NCBI GenBank assembly: GCA_903935585.1
Contig: CAIZSE010000081.1
Span: 1-47,255 of the forward strand
Direction: 5' to 3'
Source: an uncultured Burkholderiales bacterium
GTDB taxonomy: Bacteria > Pseudomonadota > Gammaproteobacteria > Burkholderiales > Burkholderiaceae_C
Length of the DNA stretch: 47,255 bases
In this document: positions 39,536 to 47,255 of the stretch, piece by piece
Layout: the number at the start of each line of letters is the position of its first letter
Numbering within the stretch: the first letter of the stretch is position 1
Notes under the pieces: generated by a model
The model's database searches: none
What the model was told of the DNA's origin: nothing
Seen by the model: only the letters and a program-made list of their open reading frames with translations
Translations under genes and position numbers: made by a program

Positions 39536-41671
39536 TTAGTCGGTGTTGGTCTTGCGTGTGCTGTAGTTCAACGACATTTGCAAGCGTTTGCTGTCACGCC
39601 CGGTGAGCTGCAAGTAGCCATAGCCTGTGTTGATGAATTTGCCGGTGTTGGAGCCATTGGGTTTGTCGCAATGTGTGCCCGAGCCCTTGCAGGCGATGTC
39701 TACCTTGCGTGCCGTAGACTTCACATCGGCACTTTCGTCCCAAGTGGAGCCGTAAACCCTGGCATAAGTCGGAGACCAAGCACCCGATGGCACGTCCCAG
39801 CCGTCAATGGACAAAGCTTGCGCGATGCTGGCTGTACTCAAGGCCACAAAGCCCTGACCACTGGTGCTGGCTGCTGCCAACGTGCTTTTGACCGGGTCAG
39901 TCACAGATGGCCATTTCACCGCCTTCAGTTCAGCCAAAGTAGGTGCGCGGTTGATGGTGCGGCGGAATTGAGTGAAGTTTTTCGTCGTGCCAGAGCTTGC
40001 ATTGGCGGCCACAAATGCATCGGTCAAAGTGATGTCGAATTTCCAATTGCCTTGGGCGGGAATGGCCTGGATGGCGGCATCGGTCCATTCGATTTTGGAG
40101 CCCCAGAACTCGTTGGTGAACCGTTCACTCGGGTGCAGACCGGTCGTCGCTGCATCGGTGTAAGCGCCATTGAGCCGGATCGTGGCCACTTTGGTGATGC
40201 CGCTCGATTTCACCAGTCCCAAGTAATCAAGGTTATTGCCGGGAATGGGCTTGAAGGTGAAGGTCTTGCCGCTGGGCGATGTGACCTCCACTTTTTCGTA
40301 AATGGAAACGCCATTTGATCGGCGTTCCGAGATGCCAATGTTGTAGCCCGTGGCCATGTACGCATAAGCGGCCGCACCCGGCATTTCCTCGCGGCGGGCT
40401 TGGGCGTTGACGCTCAAGTCGTGTTTGGACTGGTTGCCAAAGAGTTTGAGCACACCCTCTTGTACGCGGGCGTGGTATTCACCTACGTCGCTTTGGCCGA
40501 TGGACTCACCGGCCTTGGGATCTGTCACGGTCCAGCGTGCGGTGAAGACCACATCGCCCTCCATGGGTTTGGTCTTGTCGCTGGTGTTGCCGTTTTTGAT
40601 GGTGTAGCGGTACTCAGGCAGGTCGTGCCGAATGCCCTGGACGTTGTTGAAAATGCCTTTGAAAGCACCTGTGAAACGGCCGCCAGTACCGGCAGGCAAA
40701 CTGGTCCCCGCCTGGCTGACGACGGTGTTGTTGTGCAGGTATTTGCTGGGGTCGTTGTCCACAAAAATCCCCTTGCACACTTCTGCGGTGATTTGTGAGC
40801 CCAGGGTGGCGCCCGTCGGACGGCGGTCTGCTGGGGCGAGGGCATAGCAATCTTGCATTCGCTCCATCAGGCTTTGTATTTTGGGGCCGATCCCGTCGAC
40901 AGGCAGGCTGGCTTGCATGCTGCCCGCTGTGACGTTGGCTGAGGTCGCCGAAACACCTGGGCTGAGTGTGAACTTGGCACTTGCATTGGCTGCATCAGCC
41001 GCTTCATCAGAACCGCTGGTTTTGAGCGCAAATTCCAGGGTGGTTTTGCCCGCAGCGTCTTTGGTGAGGCTGGGCTTGCCCAGCATGTCCAATGCTTTGT
41101 CGATGCCGGTGCTGTTGGCCGCAAATTCTTTGCTCAAGGGGTCATCGCTATCGGCTACGCCAGCGGCCTTCAGCAAAGGCTTGAGCATGACTTTGATTTC
41201 GGTGGTGGCGGTGGTGATTTTTTCTTTGTTCAGGTCAACTGATTTCAAGTCGGCCGGATTGCCGTTGGGGGCCAGCCGGGCCGCGATCATGGTGGTGATG
41301 GGGGTCACGTTCACCCGGGCCGAGGTGGCGGTATCGATCATGCTCACCTGGGGATCGTCACCCTCTTCTTGCGTGACCAGTAACACAAACGGGGCTTTGG
41401 CTGTGGATTTGAGGGAAACGCTGAAATTGCCATCCCCCTCCACCGTGCAAGGCGCACACGTTTGCATGGGCTCGCCCGTGCTGTCTTTCACCACCACCTT
41501 GGCCCCCGCCATGGGGGCACCCGTGGCGGCTGTGCCTGTCAAGGTGATGCCTTTGATGTCGCCACCGCCACCGCCGCCACCGCAGGCGGTGACCACAGCA
41601 GCCACGGCCAGCGTCACGGCCGCGACAGGGAAGGTTTGTTTAAAAAAGAGTTCAGTTTGTTGGCGGCTCAC
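39536..41671 (-). CDS. Large surface lipoprotein with carboxypeptidase-regulatory-like domain
   Basis: A 711-residue lipoprotein: signal peptide with hydrophobic core FPVAAVTLAVAAVVTAC and lipobox VTAC, followed by seven Gly (codons at 41561-41581). The next part (about 42-95) resembles a carboxypeptidase-regulatory-like beta-sandwich: LTGTAATGAPMAGAKVVVK. A helical segment follows (about 150-270), then a large unrecognised domain rich in Thr/Ser (about 290-711). It ends in YLQLTGRDSKRLQMSLNYST, with paired Cys in FKCPG-like positions (CKGSGTHC). The GTG start at 41671 was chosen because GGAGA lies seven bases upstream and the lipobox then sits at residue 30. Own terminator at 39455-39482. 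I do not recognise a named family; surface location and binding role are inferred. Confidence 0.8.
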   Translation of the reverse strand: MSRQQTELFFKQTFPVAAVTLAVAAVVTACGGGGGGGDIKGITLTGTAATGAPMAGAKVVVKDSTGEPMQTCAPCTVEGDGNFSVSLKSTAKAPFVLLVTQEEGDDPQVSMIDTATSARVNVTPITTMIAARLAPNGNPADLKSVDLNKEKITTATTEIKVMLKPLLKAAGVADSDDPLSKEFAANSTGIDKALDMLGKPSLTKDAAGKTTLEFALKTSGSDEAADAANASAKFTLSPGVSATSANVTAGSMQASLPVDGIGPKIQSLMERMQDCYALAPADRRPTGATLGSQITAEVCKGIFVDNDPSKYLHNNTVVSQAGTSLPAGTGGRFTGAFKGIFNNVQGIRHDLPEYRYTIKNGNTSDKTKPMEGDVVFTARWTVTDPKAGESIGQSDVGEYHARVQEGVLKLFGNQSKHDLSVNAQARREEMPGAAAYAYMATGYNIGISERRSNGVSIYEKVEVTSPSGKTFTFKPIPGNNLDYLGLVKSSGITKVATIRLNGAYTDAATTGLHPSERFTNEFWGSKIEWTDAAIQAIPAQGNWKFDITLTDAFVAANASSGTTKNFTQFRRTINRAPTLAELKAVKWPSVTDPVKSTLAAASTSGQGFVALSTASIAQALSIDGWDVPSGAWSPTYARVYGSTWDESADVKSTARKVDIACKGSGTHCDKPNGSNTGKFINTGYGYLQLTGRDSKRLQMSLNYSTRKTNTD

Positions 41672-41841
41672 GTGGTTTCTCCCAGAGTTAATGAAGGTCG
41701 TGCGTGGTGGGGACAAGGTGTTGGTGACTTTGTTCAAGAGGGCTTTTGGGCCACGCCCCACGACGGTCAGAATTTCTCACGCCGAGGCCTGTTGAAACAT
41801 CCCCTAAAAAAGGGGGGGCGTCCTTGAAATTGAGGTTATAA

Positions 41842-41877
41842 GATCTCTTTAAAATAAATTTTTAATTTTAAGAGATC
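41842..41877. repeat. AT-rich inverted repeat directly before the response regulator
   Basis: Arms GATCTCTT (41842-41849) and AAGAGATC (41870-41877) are perfect inverted copies, extended to about 13 bases with one extra T, around an A/T-only centre. The repeat ends eight bases before the ATG at 41885, in a strikingly AT-rich patch within a G+C-rich genome. In mRNA it could form a hairpin at the ribosome site; in DNA it could bind a dimeric regulator. Confidence 0.7.
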
Positions 41878-41884
41878 ATTTTCA

Positions 41885-42595
41885 ATGGGTCATGAAGGCA
41901 TGCAAAGATCACCGGTGATTGACGTGGCGTTGGTGGACGATGACCCCCATTACCGGGGCATGTTTGCCAGCGCGGTGCAGGAGCACCCCGAGATGGCACT
42001 GGTGCATGTGGCCGCCACAGGCCTGGACATGCTGGGCTGGCTGGACGATCACCGCCCCGACGTTTTGCTGGTTGATTTGGGCTTGCCCGATGTGCCGGGC
42101 CTGGAGATCGTGAAATTCGGTGCCATGCGTTGGCCGCAAATGAGCATCGCGGTGGTGACTTTGTTCAGCGACGAGCCGCATGTGATGGCCTGTTTGGAAG
42201 CCGGGGCCATGGGCTACATCCTCAAACAATCGCCAGCCCTGGACGTGAGCGCGACGATCTTGGACATCGCCAACGGGGGCTCACCCATGTCACCGTTCAT
42301 TGCCCGTTATGTCTTGCAGCGTTTGCGCCAATCGACCAAGACCGCCAAGACCGAAATGTCCTCCCCTAAAGTTGAGCAGGAGCCTGCGGTATTGACGGTG
42401 CGCGAGTTGTCGATTCTGGACTATGTGGCCCGGGGTTTTCGTGTCTCCGAGGTGGCGCAGCTCCTGGGCATTCAGGCCAGCACGGTGAGTTCGCACCTCA
42501 AAAGCATTTACGTCAAATTGGCGGTGCACTCCAAAACCGAGGCGGTTTACGAGGCTGTTCGCATGGGCTGGATCGCTTCACCCAGCCCGAGATGA
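41885..42595 (+). CDS. NarL/FixJ-type response regulator
   Basis: A 236-residue two-component regulator. The receiver domain has the acidic pair in VALVDDDPHY, phosphorylated Asp64 in LLVDLGLPDVPG, the Thr in VVTLFSDE and the Lys in GYILKQS. The C-terminal LuxR-type helix-turn-helix reads LTVRELSILDYVARGFRVSEVAQLLGIQ (first part) with the TVSSHLKSIYVKL recognition helix. Its last codon overlaps a possible ATG of the NlpC/P60-like gene. No sensor kinase is adjacent, but one lies at 45171-47048 on the same strand and is the probable partner. No good Shine-Dalgarno is seen before the ATG; the AT-rich inverted repeat lies there instead. Confidence 0.92.
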   Translation: MGHEGMQRSPVIDVALVDDDPHYRGMFASAVQEHPEMALVHVAATGLDMLGWLDDHRPDVLLVDLGLPDVPGLEIVKFGAMRWPQMSIAVVTLFSDEPHVMACLEAGAMGYILKQSPALDVSATILDIANGGSPMSPFIARYVLQRLRQSTKTAKTEMSSPKVEQEPAVLTVRELSILDYVARGFRVSEVAQLLGIQASTVSSHLKSIYVKLAVHSKTEAVYEAVRMGWIASPSPR

Positions 42596-42618
42596 CCGCA
42601 CCTTTAAGAAGGCACCTC

Positions 42619-43566
42619 ATGTCAGTCAATTTGCCCGATCAGTTCCCTGTGCCTGGACGCGACGATCTGCGTTCGGGGGATCTTTTGTTCCCCAAGCAGC
42701 CTGAAAAATCCATTGTGGCGGCGCTGCCAGACTTGGTGATGAATTTTGAAAAGGGAGGCGGTGATGAGGGGCGCAACACCTTGCGGCTTGACCAATTGCT
42801 GGCGTCCCAAGCGCCCCAGGACCGTGCGCTTCAAACTTACATGGCCTTGCTGCAAGGGCGCATGGTCAGAGCATTTGGCGCTGAACTGGGTGCTGCCATG
42901 CAGGCGCTGACTTTGCCGTGGGTGCTTGACCTTTACCGTGTGTTGCTCGGCGAGGTGATGGACCAAGCCATGCCGGATGTGAAAGACTTCAATTTCTCTT
43001 TTGGGCATGTGGCCATGTTGTTTGAAGAGACGGGTGAGTGGTTTGTGATGGAGGCCGGTTGCACCGACTATTCGCATTACCGGGTGAGCATTGCACCTTA
43101 TTGGGATGCAGAGGATGCCATCAGACCCAAGGGACAAAAGCGGTCTTGGGCCCTACGTCGAGCAGACCTGGGGCAATCTGTTTGGACCGCGAGACACCAA
43201 GAATTCACGCCAGAGAAATTGCCCTTGGTTCTGGCCGAGTGCAAAAACTGGCTGGGTGTGCCTTACGGTATTTTGGAGCCGGGCATGATGACCAACCCGG
43301 ACCGCATCTATTGCAGTGAGTTGATTCAAAGGGGTTTTGACCAAGCCCAATTGGCCATCAATCAAAACCAAAATTGGACTTGGCTGCTGGCGCGTCTGGC
43401 CTCAAGCGGTGCGACCGTGGCGACTTCGCCATTGAAAGACGTTTGGGGCTTGCTCGCGCTCCGCTTTCCTTTGCTGTCACCGGCCATGGTTTACGACGGA
43501 CCGCTCATGACCCAGCCCTTCAAACCCCGCGATGCAGACGGTGCGGAGCTGGAATACATGCGCTGA
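42619..43566 (+). CDS. Permuted NlpC/P60-like (YiiX-type) protein
   Basis: A 315-residue protein that looks like a permuted papain-fold NlpC/P60 member (YiiX/YebB type). RSGDLLFPKQP comes near the start, then the catalytic-type His130 in FSFGHVAMLFEE, and Cys232 in RIYCSELIQRGF followed by the usual helix. Family members are candidate amidases or peptidases, some on cell wall or lipids. The ATG at 42619 has AGAAGG seven bases upstream; the frame also allows an ATG at 42592 overlapping the regulator stop, but the ribosome site favours 42619. No signal peptide is visible, so it is cytoplasmic. Co-transcribed with the response regulator; the substrate is unknown. Confidence 0.75.
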   Translation: MSVNLPDQFPVPGRDDLRSGDLLFPKQPEKSIVAALPDLVMNFEKGGGDEGRNTLRLDQLLASQAPQDRALQTYMALLQGRMVRAFGAELGAAMQALTLPWVLDLYRVLLGEVMDQAMPDVKDFNFSFGHVAMLFEETGEWFVMEAGCTDYSHYRVSIAPYWDAEDAIRPKGQKRSWALRRADLGQSVWTARHQEFTPEKLPLVLAECKNWLGVPYGILEPGMMTNPDRIYCSELIQRGFDQAQLAINQNQNWTWLLARLASSGATVATSPLKDVWGLLALRFPLLSPAMVYDGPLMTQPFKPRDADGAELEYMR

Positions 43567-43635
43567 AGCGCCACAGGCTCAGGGCTGGGCACCTGGCTTG
43601 GGGTGCACATGAAGGGGCACAGGGCTCAATCGGGC

Positions 43636-45015
43636 TCAAACCAAGTAAACGTCGATGAACAGGTTGTTCAGTTGCGGGTTTCGCGCTTGTCTTTGCGCCT
43701 CAGCATGCCGGTAAGCCCGTCTGAACTGTTCGCGGGTGGCAAAACCGTAGTACGGCAGGTAGTAGCGGCCTTGGTGCGCCAGGGCCAAATCGATCGCTTG
43801 GCGCACCCATCTGAAAGTGGCCAAGGCAGGCATTCGGCTGTGGGCAGTGGGGCCGCTGACCAGGGGGCTTTCGAAATCCAGCGCAATGCAGGCCATGGCC
43901 TGGTCCGGGGCGTAACTGAGGTAACTGGGTTGCTCCTCTTGTTGCACCACCCGCACGGTGCTGCTGAGCAGGTTGACTTTGTGCTTTTGAAGCAAGGCCC
44001 CCAGTGCGGTGACGAAGGGGGTCAACCTGTCGATGGGGATGAAATACTCTTGCAACAAACTGGCATGTGTTTCAGAGCGGTGGGCGGTGAAGCCCACCGA
44101 TTGGCGCAACCAGTCGATGCGGCTGAGTTGTTTGCCTTGCCCATTGTTTTCATGGTTCTGGCTTTTGAACCAGGTGACCAAGGTGTTCCACACCTTGTTT
44201 CGGTAGTTGCCTGCACCGCCATTTTGGCTGTGCTGCTCCCATAGCCAGCGCATCAGCTCGATTTCCAGCCAGCCATCTTCGGTCAGCACAGTCCCAACTT
44301 GACCCTCTACGGGCTCACAGTCGACTTTGAGCACACTTGTAAAAAGCGCCTTGGCCGAAAAATTCAACCAGGCGAAATGCAGGGCGGGCCACTGCCCAAG
44401 GGACTGTCTGTCAGCCATCTCTTGGGCATAGGCCTGTAAGCCCATTTCAACGGACCTTTGGCGCAGCATGGTGTTGGCTGTGGCCTTCAGGGTGGCGTTG
44501 ACGATGACGGCGGCGCTGCCGTAGCCACCCACCACCGCCTTGAACAGGGCATCGCCGGGCGTGACCGTTTGCGGCTTGGGCCCTGCGGGGGAGGGCACCA
44601 GCACATCCAAACTGACGATGTTGTTGGCCAGGGGGCCTTGGCCAGGGTCTCGGCCGTGGCAGTTCACGCTGATGGAGCCGCCCAAAGTGAAATGGGGCGA
44701 AGACTGTTGTACCAGGGGGGCCAGCCCCAGGGGGGCCAAATGGGCGTGCAGCACACTCCAAGTGGTGCCGGCTTGCGCTGTGACGGTGCGCTGTTCACGG
44801 TCAATGTGGAGTACCCGGTTCATCGGTTCGGTCAGTATCGCCATGGCGTTTGGATACACGGTGTGCCCGCCTTGGCTGTGCCGGGAGCCGGTCAGCGCTA
44901 CGGGCTCTTGGGTGGAGCGCAGCAGTGTTTGCATGCCGCCCTCACTGTGGGCAATCGGCATGCTGGCCAAGCGGACGGGATTCAAACCCTGAAGGTCGTC
45001 AATGTGCAGTGTCAT
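43636..45015 (-). CDS. FAD-linked oxidase with possible covalent flavin
   Basis: A 459-residue oxidoreductase of the vanillyl-alcohol/FAD-linked oxidase group. The PCMH FAD domain shows LTGSRHSQGGH; His46 is in the position where several relatives attach FAD covalently. GGSISVNCHGRDPGQG (about 115-130) contacts the flavin as well. The cap domain follows, with the C-terminal YYLPYYGFATREQFRRAY. No signal peptide or obvious metal site. It is opposed to the sensor kinase and shares a short divergent region with it (start at 45015; the kinase likely starts at 45171). Its substrate is unknown. It lies between the two halves of a probable two-component pair, with no visible functional link. Confidence 0.88.
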   Translation of the reverse strand: MTLHIDDLQGLNPVRLASMPIAHSEGGMQTLLRSTQEPVALTGSRHSQGGHTVYPNAMAILTEPMNRVLHIDREQRTVTAQAGTTWSVLHAHLAPLGLAPLVQQSSPHFTLGGSISVNCHGRDPGQGPLANNIVSLDVLVPSPAGPKPQTVTPGDALFKAVVGGYGSAAVIVNATLKATANTMLRQRSVEMGLQAYAQEMADRQSLGQWPALHFAWLNFSAKALFTSVLKVDCEPVEGQVGTVLTEDGWLEIELMRWLWEQHSQNGGAGNYRNKVWNTLVTWFKSQNHENNGQGKQLSRIDWLRQSVGFTAHRSETHASLLQEYFIPIDRLTPFVTALGALLQKHKVNLLSSTVRVVQQEEQPSYLSYAPDQAMACIALDFESPLVSGPTAHSRMPALATFRWVRQAIDLALAHQGRYYLPYYGFATREQFRRAYRHAEAQRQARNPQLNNLFIDVYLV

Positions 45016-45170
45016 AAATGTTTGCCATAGTTCGCACTCTCAAGTTACCATGCCCAGGCAAGTTTGTTCTCCCATTTTTAGGGGATTCATACCTTTTTCA
45101 CATTGCATTTCAAGCGCAGAACCCGGTCGCGCATCGCGGCCACTTCCTTCGTTCAACTGCGCGGCTACAC

Positions 45171-47048
45171 ATGACCAAGCACATGACAATTTGTTTTTTT
45201 CACTGGAGTCAACGCGTCGCGCTCGCATGGGTCTTGATTTTCGGGGCAACGGCAGCAGCCGCGCAAAGCCCAACTGTGCCTTGGCTCAAATTTGACCAAG
45301 CGCAGGTGGTGTACAGCGCTGACCCGCAGGGGCTGTCGCACGGTGCTTCGCCAAGGACCGACTGGCAAGCCGTGCGTTTGCCCGATGCTTGGGCCCGACA
45401 TTCACCACCCAGGCAGGGTGTGGCGCTTTACCGACTGACGTTCGATGTCCCGCCCGCTTGGCCAACGAACGAGCGTCTGAGTGTGTTCATTCCTCGTGTG
45501 GGCAACCGCTTTTCTTTGGAAATCAATGGTCAATGGTTGGGCGCCAGCGGCGTTTTGACCGATCGGCGCGAAGACCATGTGCACCAGCCTCAGCATTTTT
45601 TACTTTCCAACGGCGCTTTGCGCAGCACTGGCAATGAGCTGCTGATTGAGGTGCACGGCGAGTTGGCCCGTTATGCGGGGCTGGGTGAGGTGTGGTTGGG
45701 GCCAAGCCAGGTGATTCAGCCGATGTACGCCAGTCGCCGATCATGGCAAAGCGGTGGGGCCTTGGTGATCGTGGGTCTGGCGCTGATGATGGGCGTTTTG
45801 GCATTGGGCTTTGGCACGGCCATGGGGGCCAGGGTGCAGGTCTTGTTTGGCTGGGCCGCTGTTCTGTGGGGAATCCGCAACTGCTATGTGCTGGTGATTT
45901 CGCCTCCCTTGCCCCACCCTTGGTGGGGAATTGGGATGGACCTCTTGTACGGCCTGTCGGTGGTCTTGCTTGCTCTCAGCATCTTGTTGACCTTGCGGGC
46001 CAAAAGCAAAGCCTCAATGGCGGTGTTGGGCATCTTGGTGTTGAGCACCTTGATCCTGCCCGTGGCACATGGTTTAACGGGCTTGAACGAATTGCGGCAG
46101 TACTGGCTGATGTCCCTCTTGATCGGGGTGGCTTGGGTGACGGGGCGCGTGCTTTGGCACTGGTGGCGCGCCAGAAATTTTGAATCCCATGTGCTTGCCG
46201 CCAGTGCTGTCCTGGCTTTGGCCTTGGGCTTGTACGATCACTTGGCGATCGTCTATGGCCCCTCTGGTTACAGCCAATTTGCCTTGGCCCGGTTTGCATT
46301 TCTGTTCATCCTTTTGGCCATGAGTGTCTTGTTGATGCGACGGGTTTGGCGCAGCATTCATGCGGCCAAACGTTTTCGCGGGCGCTTGCAAACGCGTTTG
46401 GCGCGTGCGGCGACCCTGCTGACCACTCACCACGCCGAACGAGAAAAAAAGCGTGTCCAAGACGCCGAGTTGGCTGAAAGACTGCGTTTGCTGCGCGAAA
46501 TGCACGATGGCGTGGGTGCCCACCTGGTCACCATGCACAGCATGCTGCGCAACCCGCAGTCCACACGCAACGACCTCGAACACGAACTGGAGCAAGCCGG
46601 GCTGGCTTTGCGCGACAGTCTGGGAACTTTGCACGATGGGGCGCAGACCTGGCTGGTGCTATTGGTTCGGCTCAGGGAGAGTTTGGAGTCTCGTTTACGC
46701 CACGCGGGCATGGGACTGATTTGGCAGGTGGAGGACTTGGGAGAGCTGCCGCTGCCCGGGGTACAGGCGCAGCGCCATTTCCGCATGCTGATGGGCGAAT
46801 GCGTGACCAACGTCATCAAACACGCCAAAGCCCAGCAGGTCACGTTGCAGGCCTACCGTACCCCAGAAGTGGGACCGCTGGCCTGGGTGGTGCGCCTGAG
46901 CGACGATGGCCAAGGCATGCACACGCAAAAAGCCGATGGACACGGCATGGCGAACATGTTGACCCACGCCAAGAGCATTCAGGCGCAGTTGAGGGTCTTG
47001 CCCCTGAGTCCTGGCGCGTGTATTGAGATCGGGTTCAACCCCGCCTGA
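45171..47048 (+). CDS. 7TM-type sensor histidine kinase
   Basis: A 625-residue membrane kinase. A signal peptide of about 32 residues ends AAAAQ. A periplasmic beta-sandwich (about 45-200) resembles the 7TMR-DISM extracellular domain that binds carbohydrate-like ligands. Roughly seven membrane helices follow (about 205-400), then a coiled linker and a HisKA_3-type dimer domain with His445 in LLREMHDGVGAHLV. The HATPase domain has ECVTNVIKHAKA (N box), SDDGQGM and GHGMANM (G boxes). The start at 45171 was preferred to an upstream in-frame ATG at 45018, since it leaves a promoter gap and gives a proper signal peptide. It is the most likely partner of the NarL-type regulator at 41885-42595. Confidence 0.88.
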   Translation: MTKHMTICFFHWSQRVALAWVLIFGATAAAAQSPTVPWLKFDQAQVVYSADPQGLSHGASPRTDWQAVRLPDAWARHSPPRQGVALYRLTFDVPPAWPTNERLSVFIPRVGNRFSLEINGQWLGASGVLTDRREDHVHQPQHFLLSNGALRSTGNELLIEVHGELARYAGLGEVWLGPSQVIQPMYASRRSWQSGGALVIVGLALMMGVLALGFGTAMGARVQVLFGWAAVLWGIRNCYVLVISPPLPHPWWGIGMDLLYGLSVVLLALSILLTLRAKSKASMAVLGILVLSTLILPVAHGLTGLNELRQYWLMSLLIGVAWVTGRVLWHWWRARNFESHVLAASAVLALALGLYDHLAIVYGPSGYSQFALARFAFLFILLAMSVLLMRRVWRSIHAAKRFRGRLQTRLARAATLLTTHHAEREKKRVQDAELAERLRLLREMHDGVGAHLVTMHSMLRNPQSTRNDLEHELEQAGLALRDSLGTLHDGAQTWLVLLVRLRESLESRLRHAGMGLIWQVEDLGELPLPGVQAQRHFRMLMGECVTNVIKHAKAQQVTLQAYRTPEVGPLAWVVRLSDDGQGMHTQKADGHGMANMLTHAKSIQAQLRVLPLSPGACIEIGFNPA

Positions 47049-47138
47049 GTGGCCAAAATTCAGCCCCACTGAGCCAGCTTGAGTCTTTCGTGTTGGGTCG
47101 CAAAGCCAGTGGTGCCCGCTCTGGGATAATCCCACCCC

Positions 47139-47255
47139 ATGAGCGGCAATACCTTCGGAAATCTCTTCTCGGTCACCAACTTTGGTGAATCCCATGGCCC
47201 GGCCATTGGCTGCGTGATCGACGGCTGCCCTCCGGGCATGCCTCTGTCTGAGGCC
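47139..47255 (+). CDS. aroC: Chorismate synthase, N-terminal fragment (cut by window end)
   Basis: The first 39 codons of chorismate synthase, the last enzyme of the shikimate pathway. The start [20 protein letters not shown] carries the conserved GESHG loop that binds the substrate phosphate. A GATAAT hexamer (47125-47130) lies just before the ATG, but no matching -35 was seen. The gene continues past the window edge. Confidence 0.93.
   Translation, partial: MSGNTFGNLFSVTNFGESHGPAIGCVIDGCPPGMPLSEA

Noticed and set aside
45018..45170. Upstream extension of the sensor kinase frame
   Set aside because: Would begin two bases from the start of the divergent oxidase and place 51 non-signal residues before a good signal peptide.
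1..47255. CRISPR array, tRNA, rRNA or insertion sequence
   Set aside because: No regular spaced direct repeats, cloverleaf, rRNA blocks or transposase-like proteins with terminal repeats were found by reading.

Overview
The window looks like ordinary chromosome from a Gram-negative betaproteobacterium, most likely Burkholderiales/Comamonadaceae (a Limnohabitans- or Rhodoferax-like lineage). This is inferred from the G+C-rich codon use, the coaBC-dut pair, the dapA-bamC order, the close parE/parC pair, and the mix of JmjC cupin, DUF2069, YihY and RidA genes. The species cannot be fixed from sequence reading alone. No rRNA, tRNA, CRISPR array, insertion sequence or prophage was seen. There is no gap over about 300 bases without a coding feature or candidate.

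Layout. 1-7570: coaBC (3' part), dut, an FKBP-type isomerase, a JmjC-type hydroxylase, a tiny Ala/Pro lipoprotein with its own promoter and terminator, then bamC and dapA (minus strand). Next is a minus-strand operon of an MFS transporter, a 39-residue membrane microprotein and a methyltransferase. 7694-12966: topoisomerase IV, parE and parC, with a Bro-N/DinD-like gene between them that overlaps the parC start. 13056-13756: a vapBC toxin-antitoxin pair with a palindromic operator. 13779-14791: RidA and DUF1993. 14964-27385: the most intriguing part. Two divergent gene sets of the poorly understood ATP-grasp/alpha-E/transglutaminase family flank comEC. The minus-strand set is transglutaminase-DUF2126, then a fused ATP-grasp+alpha-E protein, then a second transglutaminase. 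The plus-strand set is a separate ATP-grasp and a separate alpha-E gene.

27387-30674: thyA-folA-xthA (minus), then a parvulin-type isomerase (plus). 30783-32044: a winged-helix regulator and a nucleotidyltransferase-fold protein with overlapping ends. They resemble an AbiE-style toxin-antitoxin or defence pair and have a strong promoter with a 12-base palindrome between -35 and -10. 32148-35333: a D-2-hydroxyglutarate dehydrogenase-like flavoprotein, DUF2069 and YihY. 35391-38820: metY, an alpha/beta hydrolase and a cytochrome P450 in a tightly overlapping operon. 38936-41671: a CBS-domain protein and a large lipoprotein. 41885-47048: a NarL-type response regulator coupled to a permuted NlpC/P60-like protein, an opposed flavin oxidase, and a 7TM sensor kinase that is the likely partner of the regulator. 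The window closes with the first codons of aroC.

How the genes may work together. The ATP-grasp/alpha-E/transglutaminase sets are predicted, from published comparative genomics of amidoligases, to make and trim a peptide or amide modification whose product is unknown. Most other genes are housekeeping: CoA, dUTP, thymidylate and folate supply, lysine, outer membrane assembly, DNA topology and repair. The two toxin-antitoxin-like pairs and the Bro-N/DinD gene are the accessory elements.
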